A DNA stretch of 64,000 nucleotides from CAMAXB01 sp964476565. GTDB taxonomy: Bacteria > Verrucomicrobiota > Verrucomicrobiia > Opitutales > Opitutaceae. Positions 46,293 through 56,039 of the stretch are shown here, piece after piece. Where the stretch lies: positions 1 to 64,000 of the forward strand of contig CAYZBG010000010.1 in NCBI GenBank assembly GCA_964476565.1, given 5' to 3'. Position 1 is the stretch's first letter. Every line of letters starts with the position of its first letter. The position numbers and the translations under genes were made by a program. Under the pieces are notes generated by a model, which had not been told where the DNA came from, ran no database searches, and saw only the letters and a program-made list of their open reading frames with translations.

Positions 46293-49200
46293 ATGAGTTC
46301 CGCCGCCGACTTCCGGTATCACATCGACACCCCCGCCACGTGGCGGCCCGAAAGCGCGTTTCTCCACATCATGGGCTGGCTTTACGTCGGCCCGGAAGGC
46401 GGCTGCCTCGACATCCGCGCGCGGGTCGACGACCGGATCAGCCTGGGCAACTACGGCCTCGAGCGTCCTGACCTGCTTGCCTCCCTGGGCGACTCGCTCG
46501 GCGCCCGGCGCAGCGGCTTCATCCTGCGGGCCCAGACCTGGCGGGGCGCCCGGAGACTCGCCTTGGATTTTCACGACGGCACCCGGTGGCGGGAGTTTTT
46601 CTCCACTCCGCTCGACACCACCGCGCTTCCCGCGGACGCGGTCAAGCCGCCGCGCTACCTGCGCGCGGTCACCGTGTATCAAACGCTTCACTACCTTTAC
46701 CGGTACTTTCACCGCGAGTCCTGGCGCACCCTCTGCCGGGAGACGGATGCGGTGCTGGCCGATGTCACGACGTACCCGTGCGACACGGGCGGCATCGAGC
46801 CCTTCATCGGCCAGATCGAGAATCCCGGCTACTGGATCAATGCCGGTTACGACAAGTTCCGCGTCACCGGCTGGGCCTTTCGCACGGACGGCGAGATCCT
46901 GCAGTTGAGCGCGACCACCGGCGTACTGACGGAGAACCGCCTGGTGTATCCGAAGGACCGGCCCGACGTCGCCGAGCACCGCAAGGACCACCCCGGATGC
47001 GGCCGCTCCGGGTATTACGGTCTTGTCGACATCCGCCACGACGTTCCGAACCCGGTTAATTTGAAGATCTTCGCCGACCTGCCCGACGGCATGCGGCTGC
47101 TCGCGTTCAGCCGGCGCATGTACCTCGACCGCCGCGATGCGCATAATGGTCCGATCCAAATCTACCGTCCGGCCCTGTTCTACAAGGTGCTCGCGGCCCT
47201 GCTGCGCGGTGCCCTGCTCGGCCGCTACCGCTTTGACAGCTGGAAGGAAGCTCGCGGAGAAATCGAACGTCTGCGCCAGCATCTGGCGTCGACCCTCGGC
47301 CGGGGCGAGCCGGTCAAGCTGCCCGAGGTCATTGCCCGCCGCCGGGATCAGGATCCCTACACGCGGTGGTGCTGGCACAACCGTCTCACGCCCCGGTTGC
47401 GCGCGGTCCTCGCCCAGGACTCGGCCGCCGTGGTGAAGGCCGGCGGTCCGCTGATCAGCGTGGTCGTCCCCGCCTACAATACGCCGGAAAAGTACCTCGG
47501 CGAACTCATCGCCTGCCTCAAGGCCCAGATTTACCCGCGCTGGGAGCTGTGCATTGCCGACGACGCCTCGCCCCAGCCGCATGTGCGGCGGATCCTTGAA
47601 CAAGCGGCAAAGGAGGATGCACGCATCAAGCCGGTGTTCCGCCCGGAGAATGGCCATATCTCCCGTGCGACCAACTCGGCGCTCGACGTCGCCACCGGCG
47701 AGTTCGTCGCCCTGGTGGATCACGACGATCTGCTGCCAGACGACGCGCTGCTGCATGTCGCGCAGGCGATCGTCGCGCACCCCACGGCCGGGTACCTCTA
47801 CACCGACGAGGACAAGATCGACGACACCGGCCGGCGGTTCGACCCGCACCTCAAAGGCGGGTGGAGCCCGGAGATGGCCATCACGCACAACTACACGCAC
47901 CATCTCACGGTCATTCGCCGCGACATCGTGGAACGGGCGGGCCGGCTCCGGCCCGACTACAACGGCGCGCAGGACATCGATCTCTTCCTGCGCTGCTTTG
48001 AACTGATCCCGGCCGGAGACGTCGTACATGTCCCGTACGTATGCTACCACTGGCGCGCGCACGCCGAGAGTACCGCGCAACGCGGCGACCAGAAGGGTTA
48101 TTTGTTCGACGCGGCCCGTCGCGCCATTGCCGACGCCGTTACCCGACGCAGCCTGCGCGCGGAACCCGTGCTACCGGGCTTCGCCCGCGAGTACGCGCTG
48201 TGTCTGCACCAGTTGAAGTGGGATCCGGCCCTCCTCCGCGAGAACCCGGTAACGATCGTGATTCCGACCAAGGATCGCGCCGATCTGCTGGCGCGGTGCC
48301 TCGATTCCCTTGCGCGCACAACGCCGAAGGAGTCGGTCAAGGTGGTCGTGGTCGACGACGCCTCCACTGACCTCGCCGCCCTCGCCCTGCTCGAAAGCCT
48401 GCCCGCCCGCGCTGATCTCCGCGTCGAAGTGGTGCGTGCGCCGGCCTCGGCCGACGGCTTCAACTACTCGAGGCTCGTCAACCTCGGCACGGCACGCGCA
48501 GACACGCCGCTCGTCCTACACCTCAACAACGACGTCGAGGCCACGTCACCCGGCTGGCTGGAAGACCTGGTCGGCTGGAGCACGGTTCCAGGCGTCGGCG
48601 TGGTCGGGGCCAAGCTGCTCTACCCGGACGGCACGGTGAACCACGCCGGCATCGGTTTCGGCCGGGAGGATGGACTCGCCCACGTCCTCTTCGAGCGGTT
48701 GCCCGCGGCGGACTTTGGGTACTTCTTCCTGCCGCACGCCGCGCGCAACGTGGCCGCCGTGACCGGCGCCTGCCTGCTCACGCCCACTGCGCTCTACCGC
48801 GACCTTGGCGGCTTCGATGAAAAGGAGCTCGGCGTGGCCTACAACGACGTGGACTACTGCCTGCGCACGCAGGCCGCCGGCCGGCGCGTTGTCGTGTCGC
48901 CCCAGGCGGTGCTCACGCATGTGGGCAGCGCCTCGCGGGGCAACCAGTACACGGAACGCGAGCATGTCGCCTTCCTCGCCCGCCACGGCGGCTACCGCGA
49001 CCCGTATCACAGCGAGACGCTCTCCTTCCCGCCTTCGCACCTCCCGCTCGATCCGTACCACCGGCGCCACGCGCAGGCGCCGCGGCCCTTCAAGGCGGTC
49101 GTACTCACGCACAATCTCAACTTCGAGGGTGCGCCCATTTTCATCTTCGAACTCGCGCGCTACCTCGCCGAGCAGCCGGGAGTGTCGATCACCGTCGCCT

Positions 49201-50255
49201 CGCCCCAGGAAGGTCCGCTCCGCCAGCGCTTCGAGGCAGCCGGCCTCAAGGTGGAGATCTGGGATGCCGGCGCGCTCCGCGCCGCAAGGAACCCGGCGGA
49301 GTTCACCGCCGCCCTCAAGACCTTCGCGTCCAGCCGATCCTGGGACGACGTCGAGCTCTTCATCTGCAACACCATGCTCACGTACTGGGGCATTCACCTT
49401 GCCCACCACCTGGGCAAGCCCTCGGCGTTTTATATCCACGAGAGCAATACGGTGAAGCGCTTCTTCCAGAACCTGCTCCTGCCCGTGGCCTGCGAAAGCG
49501 TCGAGGAAGCCTTCCGGCTCGCCACCCGAGTGGTGTTCACTGCCAAGTCCACCCGCGACATCCACGAGGAGCACAACGCCAACGACAACTACCGCACGCT
49601 GCCCAGCTGGGTCGATTTCCCGCGCATCGAGACCTTCGCCGCGGCCCATGCCCCGCTCGACCTTCGCCGCAAGCACAAGCTGGACCCCGATGCGATCATC
49701 GTGGTCAACATCGGCTCGGTCTGCGAGCGCAAGGGCCAGCACATCTACATCCGCGGCATCGACCTGCTGCGCAAGGAACTGCCCACCTTGTTCCCGGGCC
49801 GGAAGATCCAGTGGGTCATGGTGGGCGCCCGCGAAGGCCTGTACATGGAGTCGCTGCTCGAGGACATCCAGCTGATGAACCTGCACGAGGTGGTCATCGT
49901 GCCGGAGACGCCCGACATCTACGATTTCTACCGTCTGGCGGACATCCTCGTCTGCACCAGCTTCGAGGAGTCGTTCCCGCGCGTGCTGCTCGAAGCGATG
50001 GTGTTCGGCACGCGGATCGTCAGCACGGACGTGAATGGCATCGCCGAGATGCTGACGAGCAACGATGAGGCCTACCTCGTGCCGGCCGGCGATCCCTTCA
50101 AGCTCGCCGCCGCCCTGAAGAAGGCACTTGCCGACCATGTCGCCGGCAACACCAAGATGGTCTCGATGGCCTACGCGCGCGCGGCGCGAAACTACCACCA
50201 GAGCCGGGCCTTCCCCAAACACCTTCAGGTGATCCGGGAAGCGTGGCTTGGTTGA
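46293..50255 (+). CDS. Three-enzyme glycosyltransferase: two beta modules, GT2, GT2, GT4
   Basis: 1320 residues. Two beta modules (about 5-115 and 166-280) lead into GT2 no. 1 (about 386-610; SVVVPAYNTP, ADDASP, LVDHDDLLPD), GT2 no. 2 (about 650-890; TIVIPTKDR, VVDDAST, HLNNDVE) and a GT4 domain (about 932-1310; VVLTHNLNFEGAP, FYIHES, GSVCERKGQH, FEESFPRVLLEA with EX7E). All catalytic motifs look intact, so one polypeptide may add three sugars, as in processive multi-domain O-polysaccharide synthases. The GT4 part is very close to those of the 56088 and 58410 genes. Cytoplasmic. Confidence 0.82.
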   Translation: MSSAADFRYHIDTPATWRPESAFLHIMGWLYVGPEGGCLDIRARVDDRISLGNYGLERPDLLASLGDSLGARRSGFILRAQTWRGARRLALDFHDGTRWREFFSTPLDTTALPADAVKPPRYLRAVTVYQTLHYLYRYFHRESWRTLCRETDAVLADVTTYPCDTGGIEPFIGQIENPGYWINAGYDKFRVTGWAFRTDGEILQLSATTGVLTENRLVYPKDRPDVAEHRKDHPGCGRSGYYGLVDIRHDVPNPVNLKIFADLPDGMRLLAFSRRMYLDRRDAHNGPIQIYRPALFYKVLAALLRGALLGRYRFDSWKEARGEIERLRQHLASTLGRGEPVKLPEVIARRRDQDPYTRWCWHNRLTPRLRAVLAQDSAAVVKAGGPLISVVVPAYNTPEKYLGELIACLKAQIYPRWELCIADDASPQPHVRRILEQAAKEDARIKPVFRPENGHISRATNSALDVATGEFVALVDHDDLLPDDALLHVAQAIVAHPTAGYLYTDEDKIDDTGRRFDPHLKGGWSPEMAITHNYTHHLTVIRRDIVERAGRLRPDYNGAQDIDLFLRCFELIPAGDVVHVPYVCYHWRAHAESTAQRGDQKGYLFDAARRAIADAVTRRSLRAEPVLPGFAREYALCLHQLKWDPALLRENPVTIVIPTKDRADLLARCLDSLARTTPKESVKVVVVDDASTDLAALALLESLPARADLRVEVVRAPASADGFNYSRLVNLGTARADTPLVLHLNNDVEATSPGWLEDLVGWSTVPGVGVVGAKLLYPDGTVNHAGIGFGREDGLAHVLFERLPAADFGYFFLPHAARNVAAVTGACLLTPTALYRDLGGFDEKELGVAYNDVDYCLRTQAAGRRVVVSPQAVLTHVGSASRGNQYTEREHVAFLARHGGYRDPYHSETLSFPPSHLPLDPYHRRHAQAPRPFKAVVLTHNLNFEGAPIFIFELARYLAEQPGVSITVASPQEGPLRQRFEAAGLKVEIWDAGALRAARNPAEFTAALKTFASSRSWDDVELFICNTMLTYWGIHLAHHLGKPSAFYIHESNTVKRFFQNLLLPVACESVEEAFRLATRVVFTAKSTRDIHEEHNANDNYRTLPSWVDFPRIETFAAAHAPLDLRRKHKLDPDAIIVVNIGSVCERKGQHIYIRGIDLLRKELPTLFPGRKIQWVMVGAREGLYMESLLEDIQLMNLHEVVIVPETPDIYDFYRLADILVCTSFEESFPRVLLEAMVFGTRIVSTDVNGIAEMLTSNDEAYLVPAGDPFKLAAALKKALADHVAGNTKMVSMAYARAARNYHQSRAFPKHLQVIREAWLG

Positions 50256-50276
50256 GCCCTGGTCGCCCGTTGCGCC

Positions 50277-51722
50277 GTGATCGAAACGCCCATCAGTTTC
50301 CTGCAGATCGATTCACCGGCGCCCGGCTCGGTGGTTCCTCCCGGACGTCATGCGCTGCAGGGCTGGCTGATGCCCAAGCTCGGCGGCGGTTTCGCCGACC
50401 TGCGCGTCGCGGTCGGCGACCGCCGGTTTCCCGGTTTGTTCGGATTTCCGCGCGTGGATCTGGCGGCGCATTTCCAGACCGGACGTCCGTCGGAGCCGGC
50501 GGGGTTTCAGGTCAACGTGGAGCTCGGGCCCGGTCCTTGCCGGCTCACCATTGAGGCGCTGCAGATCGAAGGCGTGTGGCAGGAGGTCGGCGCCATCGAT
50601 CTCACCGTCGACCCGGCCCGGCCGCCGGTGGACCTTCCGCTGCCGACCGCACCGGTGTGGGGCGGCGAATTCGGGCACCTCCTGCATGCGCTCCTGACCG
50701 AACCGACCGGGACCGCGCAGCTCGACGCGCGAGCCGACCGCCTCGTGGCGACGGCGCCCTTTCCGCGCGATGCGATGCGGCCCAAGGCACCATTCGTCGG
50801 CCGGCTGCACACGCCCGAGGCGATCGTCGCCGCGCCAGACGGTTTCGTCGACGTGGCCGGGTACCTGTTTCATCCCGCGGCCAAGGTGGTGGGAATGTCG
50901 GCCAGCACCGACCTGCAGGTCATGCAGGCATTGCGCACCGGAGAGTCCACGCCGGACGTGGCCGACGCTCACCCGCGCGCCGCGGCGGCGAAGGCCTGCG
51001 GCTTTTCCGGAAGGATCTTCGTCCCGGCCCAACTGCCCTCCCCCGTATCACTCCGGCTCTACGCCGAATTGGCCGACGGCTCCAGCCACCTCGTGCACGT
51101 AGCCCGCGTGCAGGTGCGACCTGCCAGTGAACTCAGCCGGCCCTTCACTGTCCGCACCGCGGCTGAGATCGATGCCGCCGTCACTGCGTTGCGCCGGGCC
51201 ATTGCCCGGCACCAGCTGGCCCTGGTCACGAATGCCGCCTTCGACGCCGAGTTAGCCCGGCTCCGGGCCGCGGTTGCGGCGGCGCCGCCGCGCGCGAGGT
51301 CCGCCCCGGAGATCGAACTGGAAAGCACGTTCCGGCACGCGAACGCCGCGCAAAGGCAGAATGCGGGTCTGCCCGCCGATGGTCTCCTGATCGCCGGCCT
51401 CGCCACCGATGCGGCACCGGTCGTCGCCGCGGGTCTGGCGCAGGCCGTGGACTTGTTGCGCCGTCGGCACCCGCGGCTGGCTCCGTCGGTTCACCTGGTG
51501 ATGACTGGCGACGGCCCGTGGCTCGATCTCCCCGGCGTGACTCGGGCGGCGCGGCCGCTCACCGAGGACGACGTGATGCGTCTGGCCGATCTCACGGTGC
51601 GCACGGCTGACCGCGGGGCGGAGGGCCTGCCGGCAGGCGACACGGTCGTGCTTGCGGAAGCCCTGGCTCACCGCCTGCACCGCCGCCGGGCCGAACTCAG
51701 CGGAACGAAAGCGGTCCCATGA
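50277..51722 (+). CDS. Two beta modules with a degenerate GT4-like remnant
   Basis: 481 residues from GTG 50277. Residues 6-112 (ADLRVAVGDRRFPGLFGFPRVDL) and 170-282 (GYLFHPAAKVVGMSA, VSLRLYAELADGS) are the paired modules. The C-terminal ~125 residues align loosely with the second half of the neighbouring GT4 domains (LLIAGLATDAAPVVAAG; LVMTGDGPW) but no EX7E, KGQH or THNLN motif remains. It is therefore either a non-catalytic scaffold/glycan-binding subunit or a decaying gene; there is no internal stop or frameshift. Its 3' end overlaps the convergent membrane transferase gene by 26 bp. Confidence 0.65.
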   Translation: MIETPISFLQIDSPAPGSVVPPGRHALQGWLMPKLGGGFADLRVAVGDRRFPGLFGFPRVDLAAHFQTGRPSEPAGFQVNVELGPGPCRLTIEALQIEGVWQEVGAIDLTVDPARPPVDLPLPTAPVWGGEFGHLLHALLTEPTGTAQLDARADRLVATAPFPRDAMRPKAPFVGRLHTPEAIVAAPDGFVDVAGYLFHPAAKVVGMSASTDLQVMQALRTGESTPDVADAHPRAAAAKACGFSGRIFVPAQLPSPVSLRLYAELADGSSHLVHVARVQVRPASELSRPFTVRTAAEIDAAVTALRRAIARHQLALVTNAAFDAELARLRAAVAAAPPRARSAPEIELESTFRHANAAQRQNAGLPADGLLIAGLATDAAPVVAAGLAQAVDLLRRRHPRLAPSVHLVMTGDGPWLDLPGVTRAARPLTEDDVMRLADLTVRTADRGAEGLPAGDTVVLAEALAHRLHRRRAELSGTKAVP

Positions 51723-53808
51723 TCGTCCAGTCGCGCGCCGCGTTGTTGCGCGGTCCGGGCGTGATGGTGACCACGACCTTCGAGTCCGCCTCGAGGGTGA
51801 AGGCCTGCTTGAGTTTCAGCAGGCCACGCTGGTCGTAGCGGTCGCGAGGATTGATGTCCTGGGTGAACAGGACACGGGGGGCGATGCCGTCGCGCTCCTC
51901 CGTCACGATAACCTGGATACCATCAGTCCGGTCGCCATGGGGAATGCTGTCTTCATATGCACCGGGCAGAATGCCAATCTCAGCCTGGAACGTATGGGCG
52001 CCCGCCGGCAGGCCGAAAACGAGGCGCTTGGGCGGCTGCGCATCGAAGTAAGAACGCCCTTCCTGCTCGTAACGCGCGAGGGGAGCATCCGTAACGTAGG
52101 CCTCAGGCAAAGGATTGATGCCCGCAAAGACCCATTCGTACCGCGGCGGCACGGCAGAAAACGGCACTTCGCGCCCGAGCAGACCGTGCTGCCATTGCTT
52201 CACGTCGATTTCCGGCAGCTCAAAGCCCTGAAGCAGGTCGCGCACGAACTCGCTGCGCCGATCCTGGGCCAGGTACACGTCGGTATCGAACCAACTGAAG
52301 GCGGCCACGGCATCGATCTTCAGCTGATCCCGCACCCGTGCGATCAACGCCGCGTTGAATCGCTGGTTGCCCTTAACGACCAACGCGCCGACGTGGTAGT
52401 CTTTCAGCTCGGAAAAGGCTCGGTCCAGGTAGGCGGGGTCATCCTCCACGCCGGTGCGCAGCATAAGGCTGCGCCGTGCGGCATTGTAGGGGATGACGGA
52501 GCTCCAATCGTCACCGGCAACGATGAGCACATCGTCCGGTGCCGTCGCCGCCCGCAGGGCAGTGACCAGCTCGTGGTTATACGGCTTCTTCTCGGTCAAC
52601 GACGACCAATAGTGCGCAACGGCGTAGCCGGCCTGACCCAGCAGCAGACCGGCCACCACCACCCAGGCAAGCGGACGCGGCAGACGGGAGTGAAGGAGAC
52701 CCACCGCAACCAGGCCCAGCGCAAGCATCACGGTCCACGCGTTGGCCACGTAGTAGTAGGCATGAAAGGCGTAGAGCAACGGGAAGATTACCTGCACGGC
52801 GAAGAAACAGCCGAGCAGGACCAGCAACTCCCGCCACCAACGACGACCCACGAGGACGGCAAGCCCGGTCCAACCAGCCAGCAAGGGCCACGGCAGGATA
52901 TCGGTGAACCAGATGTCTCGGTGTTGGCGCCAAATGTCCGCCTCGAAGCGGCGACCAAAGCCGAAATTAAAGTCGCGCAAATTGGACGACTGCAGGAACG
53001 ACCCGGCGAACGACGCGGCCTTCACTCCGTCCGCAAAGCGTATCCACAGGACTCCAACCGCGAGCGGGACCAGCACGGTCGGCGCACACCAGGCAGCCCG
53101 CCGCAGAACCTGGGGCCACCCCTCGCCTCCCCGCAGGTCGCGCGCGATCCAGACGAGGGTCCAGGCGGCCGCAGGCAGCAAAAAGAACAGGAACGTGGTC
53201 ACCTTCACGAGGGCGCCGAGCACGCCCGCCGCGAGGGCGAGGGCGAGCCAACGCGGCTCACGCCGCTCCCCAGTTTGCACGTAAGCCCAGAGGAACCAGG
53301 CGCCGAACATGAGCGCCATGGTCTCAATCAGGAACGCCCGCGCATAGAAGAGGTACAGCGGACAGCTCACCACCGCCGCGAGCAGGACGAAGCGCTGCCA
53401 CCGGACCAAGCCCGCCAGCACCATCACGCCGGCCAGGGCAGGCAAGGTCAGGTAAAAGCAAATCACGCCGACCACGCGGCCGGCCATGGGCAAGCCGAGC
53501 CCAGTGAGGTCGCTGACCAGCACCGTCGTCCACTGGTAGAGCGGAAATTCCATCGGGATCGACCACGGCGGGCCCAGCACGGGCGTCGGGTACGCGAGCG
53601 AAAAGTCACGGTCCTGCTGGATGAAGTGCGCCGAGATCGCGGTCTGCGTTTCGCGAAATCCATTGTGCGGCAGACCGGTCGAGCCCCAGCCCACCAGGGC
53701 GACGGCGAGGTGGATCAGGAGCAGCAGACCAAACAGGACGAGCGCCGGACGCTCGCGCGCATCGCGGACAGGCACAGGAACGGGTTGGGCGGACGAGGAC
53801 ACAGGCAA
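51697..53808 (-). CDS. Membrane GT-C glycosyltransferase, paralogue 2
   Basis: 703 residues from TTG 53808; GTG 53802 two codons later is also possible. First loop: GFRETQTAISAHFI and GPPWSIPMEFPLYQW, the shared core with Glu-Thr replacing Gln-Ala. About eleven helices, then a beta-rich tail with TDGIQVIVTEE and RDWTIMGPLSF, NPCBM-like. It lies 12 bp after the stop of paralogue 3 and is probably co-transcribed with it, against the direction of the surrounding cluster. Probable periplasmic transferase. Confidence 0.72.
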   Translation of the reverse strand: MPVSSSAQPVPVPVRDARERPALVLFGLLLLIHLAVALVGWGSTGLPHNGFRETQTAISAHFIQQDRDFSLAYPTPVLGPPWSIPMEFPLYQWTTVLVSDLTGLGLPMAGRVVGVICFYLTLPALAGVMVLAGLVRWQRFVLLAAVVSCPLYLFYARAFLIETMALMFGAWFLWAYVQTGERREPRWLALALAAGVLGALVKVTTFLFFLLPAAAWTLVWIARDLRGGEGWPQVLRRAAWCAPTVLVPLAVGVLWIRFADGVKAASFAGSFLQSSNLRDFNFGFGRRFEADIWRQHRDIWFTDILPWPLLAGWTGLAVLVGRRWWRELLVLLGCFFAVQVIFPLLYAFHAYYYVANAWTVMLALGLVAVGLLHSRLPRPLAWVVVAGLLLGQAGYAVAHYWSSLTEKKPYNHELVTALRAATAPDDVLIVAGDDWSSVIPYNAARRSLMLRTGVEDDPAYLDRAFSELKDYHVGALVVKGNQRFNAALIARVRDQLKIDAVAAFSWFDTDVYLAQDRRSEFVRDLLQGFELPEIDVKQWQHGLLGREVPFSAVPPRYEWVFAGINPLPEAYVTDAPLARYEQEGRSYFDAQPPKRLVFGLPAGAHTFQAEIGILPGAYEDSIPHGDRTDGIQVIVTEERDGIAPRVLFTQDINPRDRYDQRGLLKLKQAFTLEADSKVVVTITPGPRNNAARDWTIMGPLSFR

Positions 53809-53820
53809 CGAGGTACGGGA

Positions 53821-55938
53821 CTACTTGATTTCAACCGCGCCGAGCATGGCCCAGTCGCGCGCCACGCTGTTGACTGGCCCTGGCGACGTCGAGAGCACGA
53901 CGCGTGCATCGCGCTCGAGCGTGAAGGTGGCCGTCATGGTCAACACGCCCCGGTCCGAAGGCCGGTCGCGCGGATCAAGCAGGCGGGTAAACAACGTACG
54001 CCGTCCACCGTCAGGCAGCTCCTCGTACACGGTAAATTCCACGCCATCCGTGCGATCGCCATAGGGTACTTTTTCCTCGTACGCCCACTCGACGATTGCG
54101 CCCTCGAACGTGACGGTGCGCTCACCGGCCGGGATGTCGAAGTACAAGTGCAAGTCCGGATGAGCGTTGAAGAACTCGCGGCCGCCCACGTGCACCGTGC
54201 CGAGGCCGAAGGTGGAGAAGAACTTCACCGGCGTCGGCGTCATCTGCCGGAAGAACTGCCGGCTTTGTCCCGGCAGGCGGCTGACCACGATCTCGCGGGC
54301 ATTCATCGCGTTCTCATCCGCGATGGCATCGGCGGTGAGCGCAAGGTCTTCGGTATCGACGAGGCCCTTGACGATCGGAATGGCGCCCAGTCGCAGGTTG
54401 GCCTCCATGTAGACGTCGAACTCCTTCCACGTGAAGACCGGCTTGGGATGGAAGCCGAAGGTCTGGATCGCCTGATTGAGGAACGGCGCGTAGGTCCTGA
54501 CCTTGTCCTTCACCAGCATCACCACAACGCGCTCATCCTTGATGCGTTCGAAGGTCGCGGTGAGGTAGGCCGGCTGAAACTCGCGTCCGTTCGGAATCAT
54601 CAGCGCGCGCCGTTGCGAGTAGTACGGGATGATCGAGCTCCAATCCTCGCCGGCAATCAGCAGGACATCGTCCGGCTCGGTGACCGCGCGAAGCGCCTTG
54701 GTCATGGGGCTGCCGCCCTGGCTGGTGCCATGCATCGACTCATATTGAACGCGGAAGAAGCCCCAGACCTGGCCGCCGAGCAGTACGCCAATCAAGGCCC
54801 AGGCCGCCACCCGCGGCAGGCGCGAATCGAGCAGGCCCCACCCCACCGCGGCGAACGCGATCATGAGGGTGAACGCGTTGGCGACATAATAGTACGCGTG
54901 CCACGCGTAGAGCTCGGGAAAGACGACCTGCACGGCGAAGAAGAGGACCAACATGGCCACGATCCAGCCCCACCACCGCCAGGCGAACACGACCGCCAGC
55001 GCACCGGCAAGGAGCGTCACCGGCACGGAGGTGATCTCGCGGAAGATCTGGTACCAATGCTGATTCCACACCACCGGATCGAAGCGGCGTCCGATGCCGA
55101 AGTTGTAGTTGCGCAGATTGGCCGAGGTCAGGAACGCGCCCGCCGGGTTCTGCTCCTTGATCGCATCCGCATACGCCACCCACCAGAGGCTCACCGCCAC
55201 CGGCACCAACGCCGCGGTTAGGCCAAAGACAAAGGTGCTGGTCCACGCCGGTTTCCACGCCGCGTCGCGGCCGGGACGGGTGCGCCAGAGGTGCCAGAGC
55301 GTCCAGCCAAAGGCCGGCAGGAGCACAAACATGAACGTGGTGATCTTGACCAGACCCGCCAACGTCCCCGCCACCAGGGCCAGCCCAAGCCAACCCGCTC
55401 TGCGCCGTTCGACCGCACGGATGTACCCGAAAAGAAACCAGACCGAGAACATCAGCGCCATGGTCTCGATCATGAACGAGCGCGTATAGATCGTGTAGAG
55501 CGGGCACGTCAGCACGAAGGCCAGCGCAAGCCAGCGCCGGCCGGCCGGCAGGCCGCCGAGTCCGAGCAGCAGGTACAGCGCCGGAAGCGTGAGGTAGAAA
55601 CAGACGATGCTGACCAACCGGCCCGCCTGCACGAGGCCGAGCCCGGTGGCGTTGCTCACCCAGACTGCCGACCACTGATAGAGCGGGAACTCCATTGGGA
55701 TCGACCACGGTTTGCCCAGGACGGGTGTGGGGTACGCGAGCGAGAAGTCGTTGTCCTTCTGGATGTGATACGCCGAGATCGCGGTCTGCGCCTGACGAAA
55801 CTCGTTGCCCGGCAGGTTGGCACTCGTCCACCCGAGGGTCATGGTCCACAGGTGAAAGAGAACGGCGACACACAGCACCCAGAACGCCAGGCGGCGCTCT
55901 GTGCGTCCGGTTGCCGTCGCGGGGGAAGGTTCAGTCAT
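53821..55938 (-). CDS. Membrane GT-C glycosyltransferase, paralogue 3
   Basis: 705 residues from ATG 55938. First loop: NEFRQAQTAISAYHI and GKPWSIPMEFPLYQW at about 40-85; helices to about 430; beta-rich tail with TDGVEFTVYEE, a DPRDR segment and RDWAMLGAVEI. The 5' third is strikingly similar to the 41426 gene, and its tail pattern is shared by the whole set. GT-C family and periplasmic action are inferred from topology and the loop motif; donor and acceptor are unknown. Divergent from the GT4 gene at 56088. Confidence 0.74.
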   Translation of the reverse strand: MTEPSPATATGRTERRLAFWVLCVAVLFHLWTMTLGWTSANLPGNEFRQAQTAISAYHIQKDNDFSLAYPTPVLGKPWSIPMEFPLYQWSAVWVSNATGLGLVQAGRLVSIVCFYLTLPALYLLLGLGGLPAGRRWLALAFVLTCPLYTIYTRSFMIETMALMFSVWFLFGYIRAVERRRAGWLGLALVAGTLAGLVKITTFMFVLLPAFGWTLWHLWRTRPGRDAAWKPAWTSTFVFGLTAALVPVAVSLWWVAYADAIKEQNPAGAFLTSANLRNYNFGIGRRFDPVVWNQHWYQIFREITSVPVTLLAGALAVVFAWRWWGWIVAMLVLFFAVQVVFPELYAWHAYYYVANAFTLMIAFAAVGWGLLDSRLPRVAAWALIGVLLGGQVWGFFRVQYESMHGTSQGGSPMTKALRAVTEPDDVLLIAGEDWSSIIPYYSQRRALMIPNGREFQPAYLTATFERIKDERVVVMLVKDKVRTYAPFLNQAIQTFGFHPKPVFTWKEFDVYMEANLRLGAIPIVKGLVDTEDLALTADAIADENAMNAREIVVSRLPGQSRQFFRQMTPTPVKFFSTFGLGTVHVGGREFFNAHPDLHLYFDIPAGERTVTFEGAIVEWAYEEKVPYGDRTDGVEFTVYEELPDGGRRTLFTRLLDPRDRPSDRGVLTMTATFTLERDARVVLSTSPGPVNSVARDWAMLGAVEIK

Positions 55939-56039
55939 GCCGGGAAACAAGACGGTGCCGCGAGCCCTTGCCAACAGTGTTTTTGGGGCGGCGAAACGGC
56001 CGGCTTTCCCGGGCTGGGCCAACGGCCCACGCCGCGCGT

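Noticed and set aside
46077..48080. A 667-residue minus-strand frame
   Set aside because: Antisense of the modular GT gene at 46293 and the end of the 43669 gene; no recognisable motif, while the plus strand has intact GT2 motifs.
48546..50222. A 558-residue minus-strand frame
   Set aside because: Fully antisense to the GT2/GT4 part of the 46293 gene, whose catalytic motifs are clear.
51652..55221. A 1189-residue open plus-strand frame antisense to two membrane transferase genes
   Set aside because: It is rich in His, Arg, Gln and Glu, has no domain pattern, and mirrors the codon bias of two clear minus-strand genes; such open antisense frames are expected at high third-position GC.
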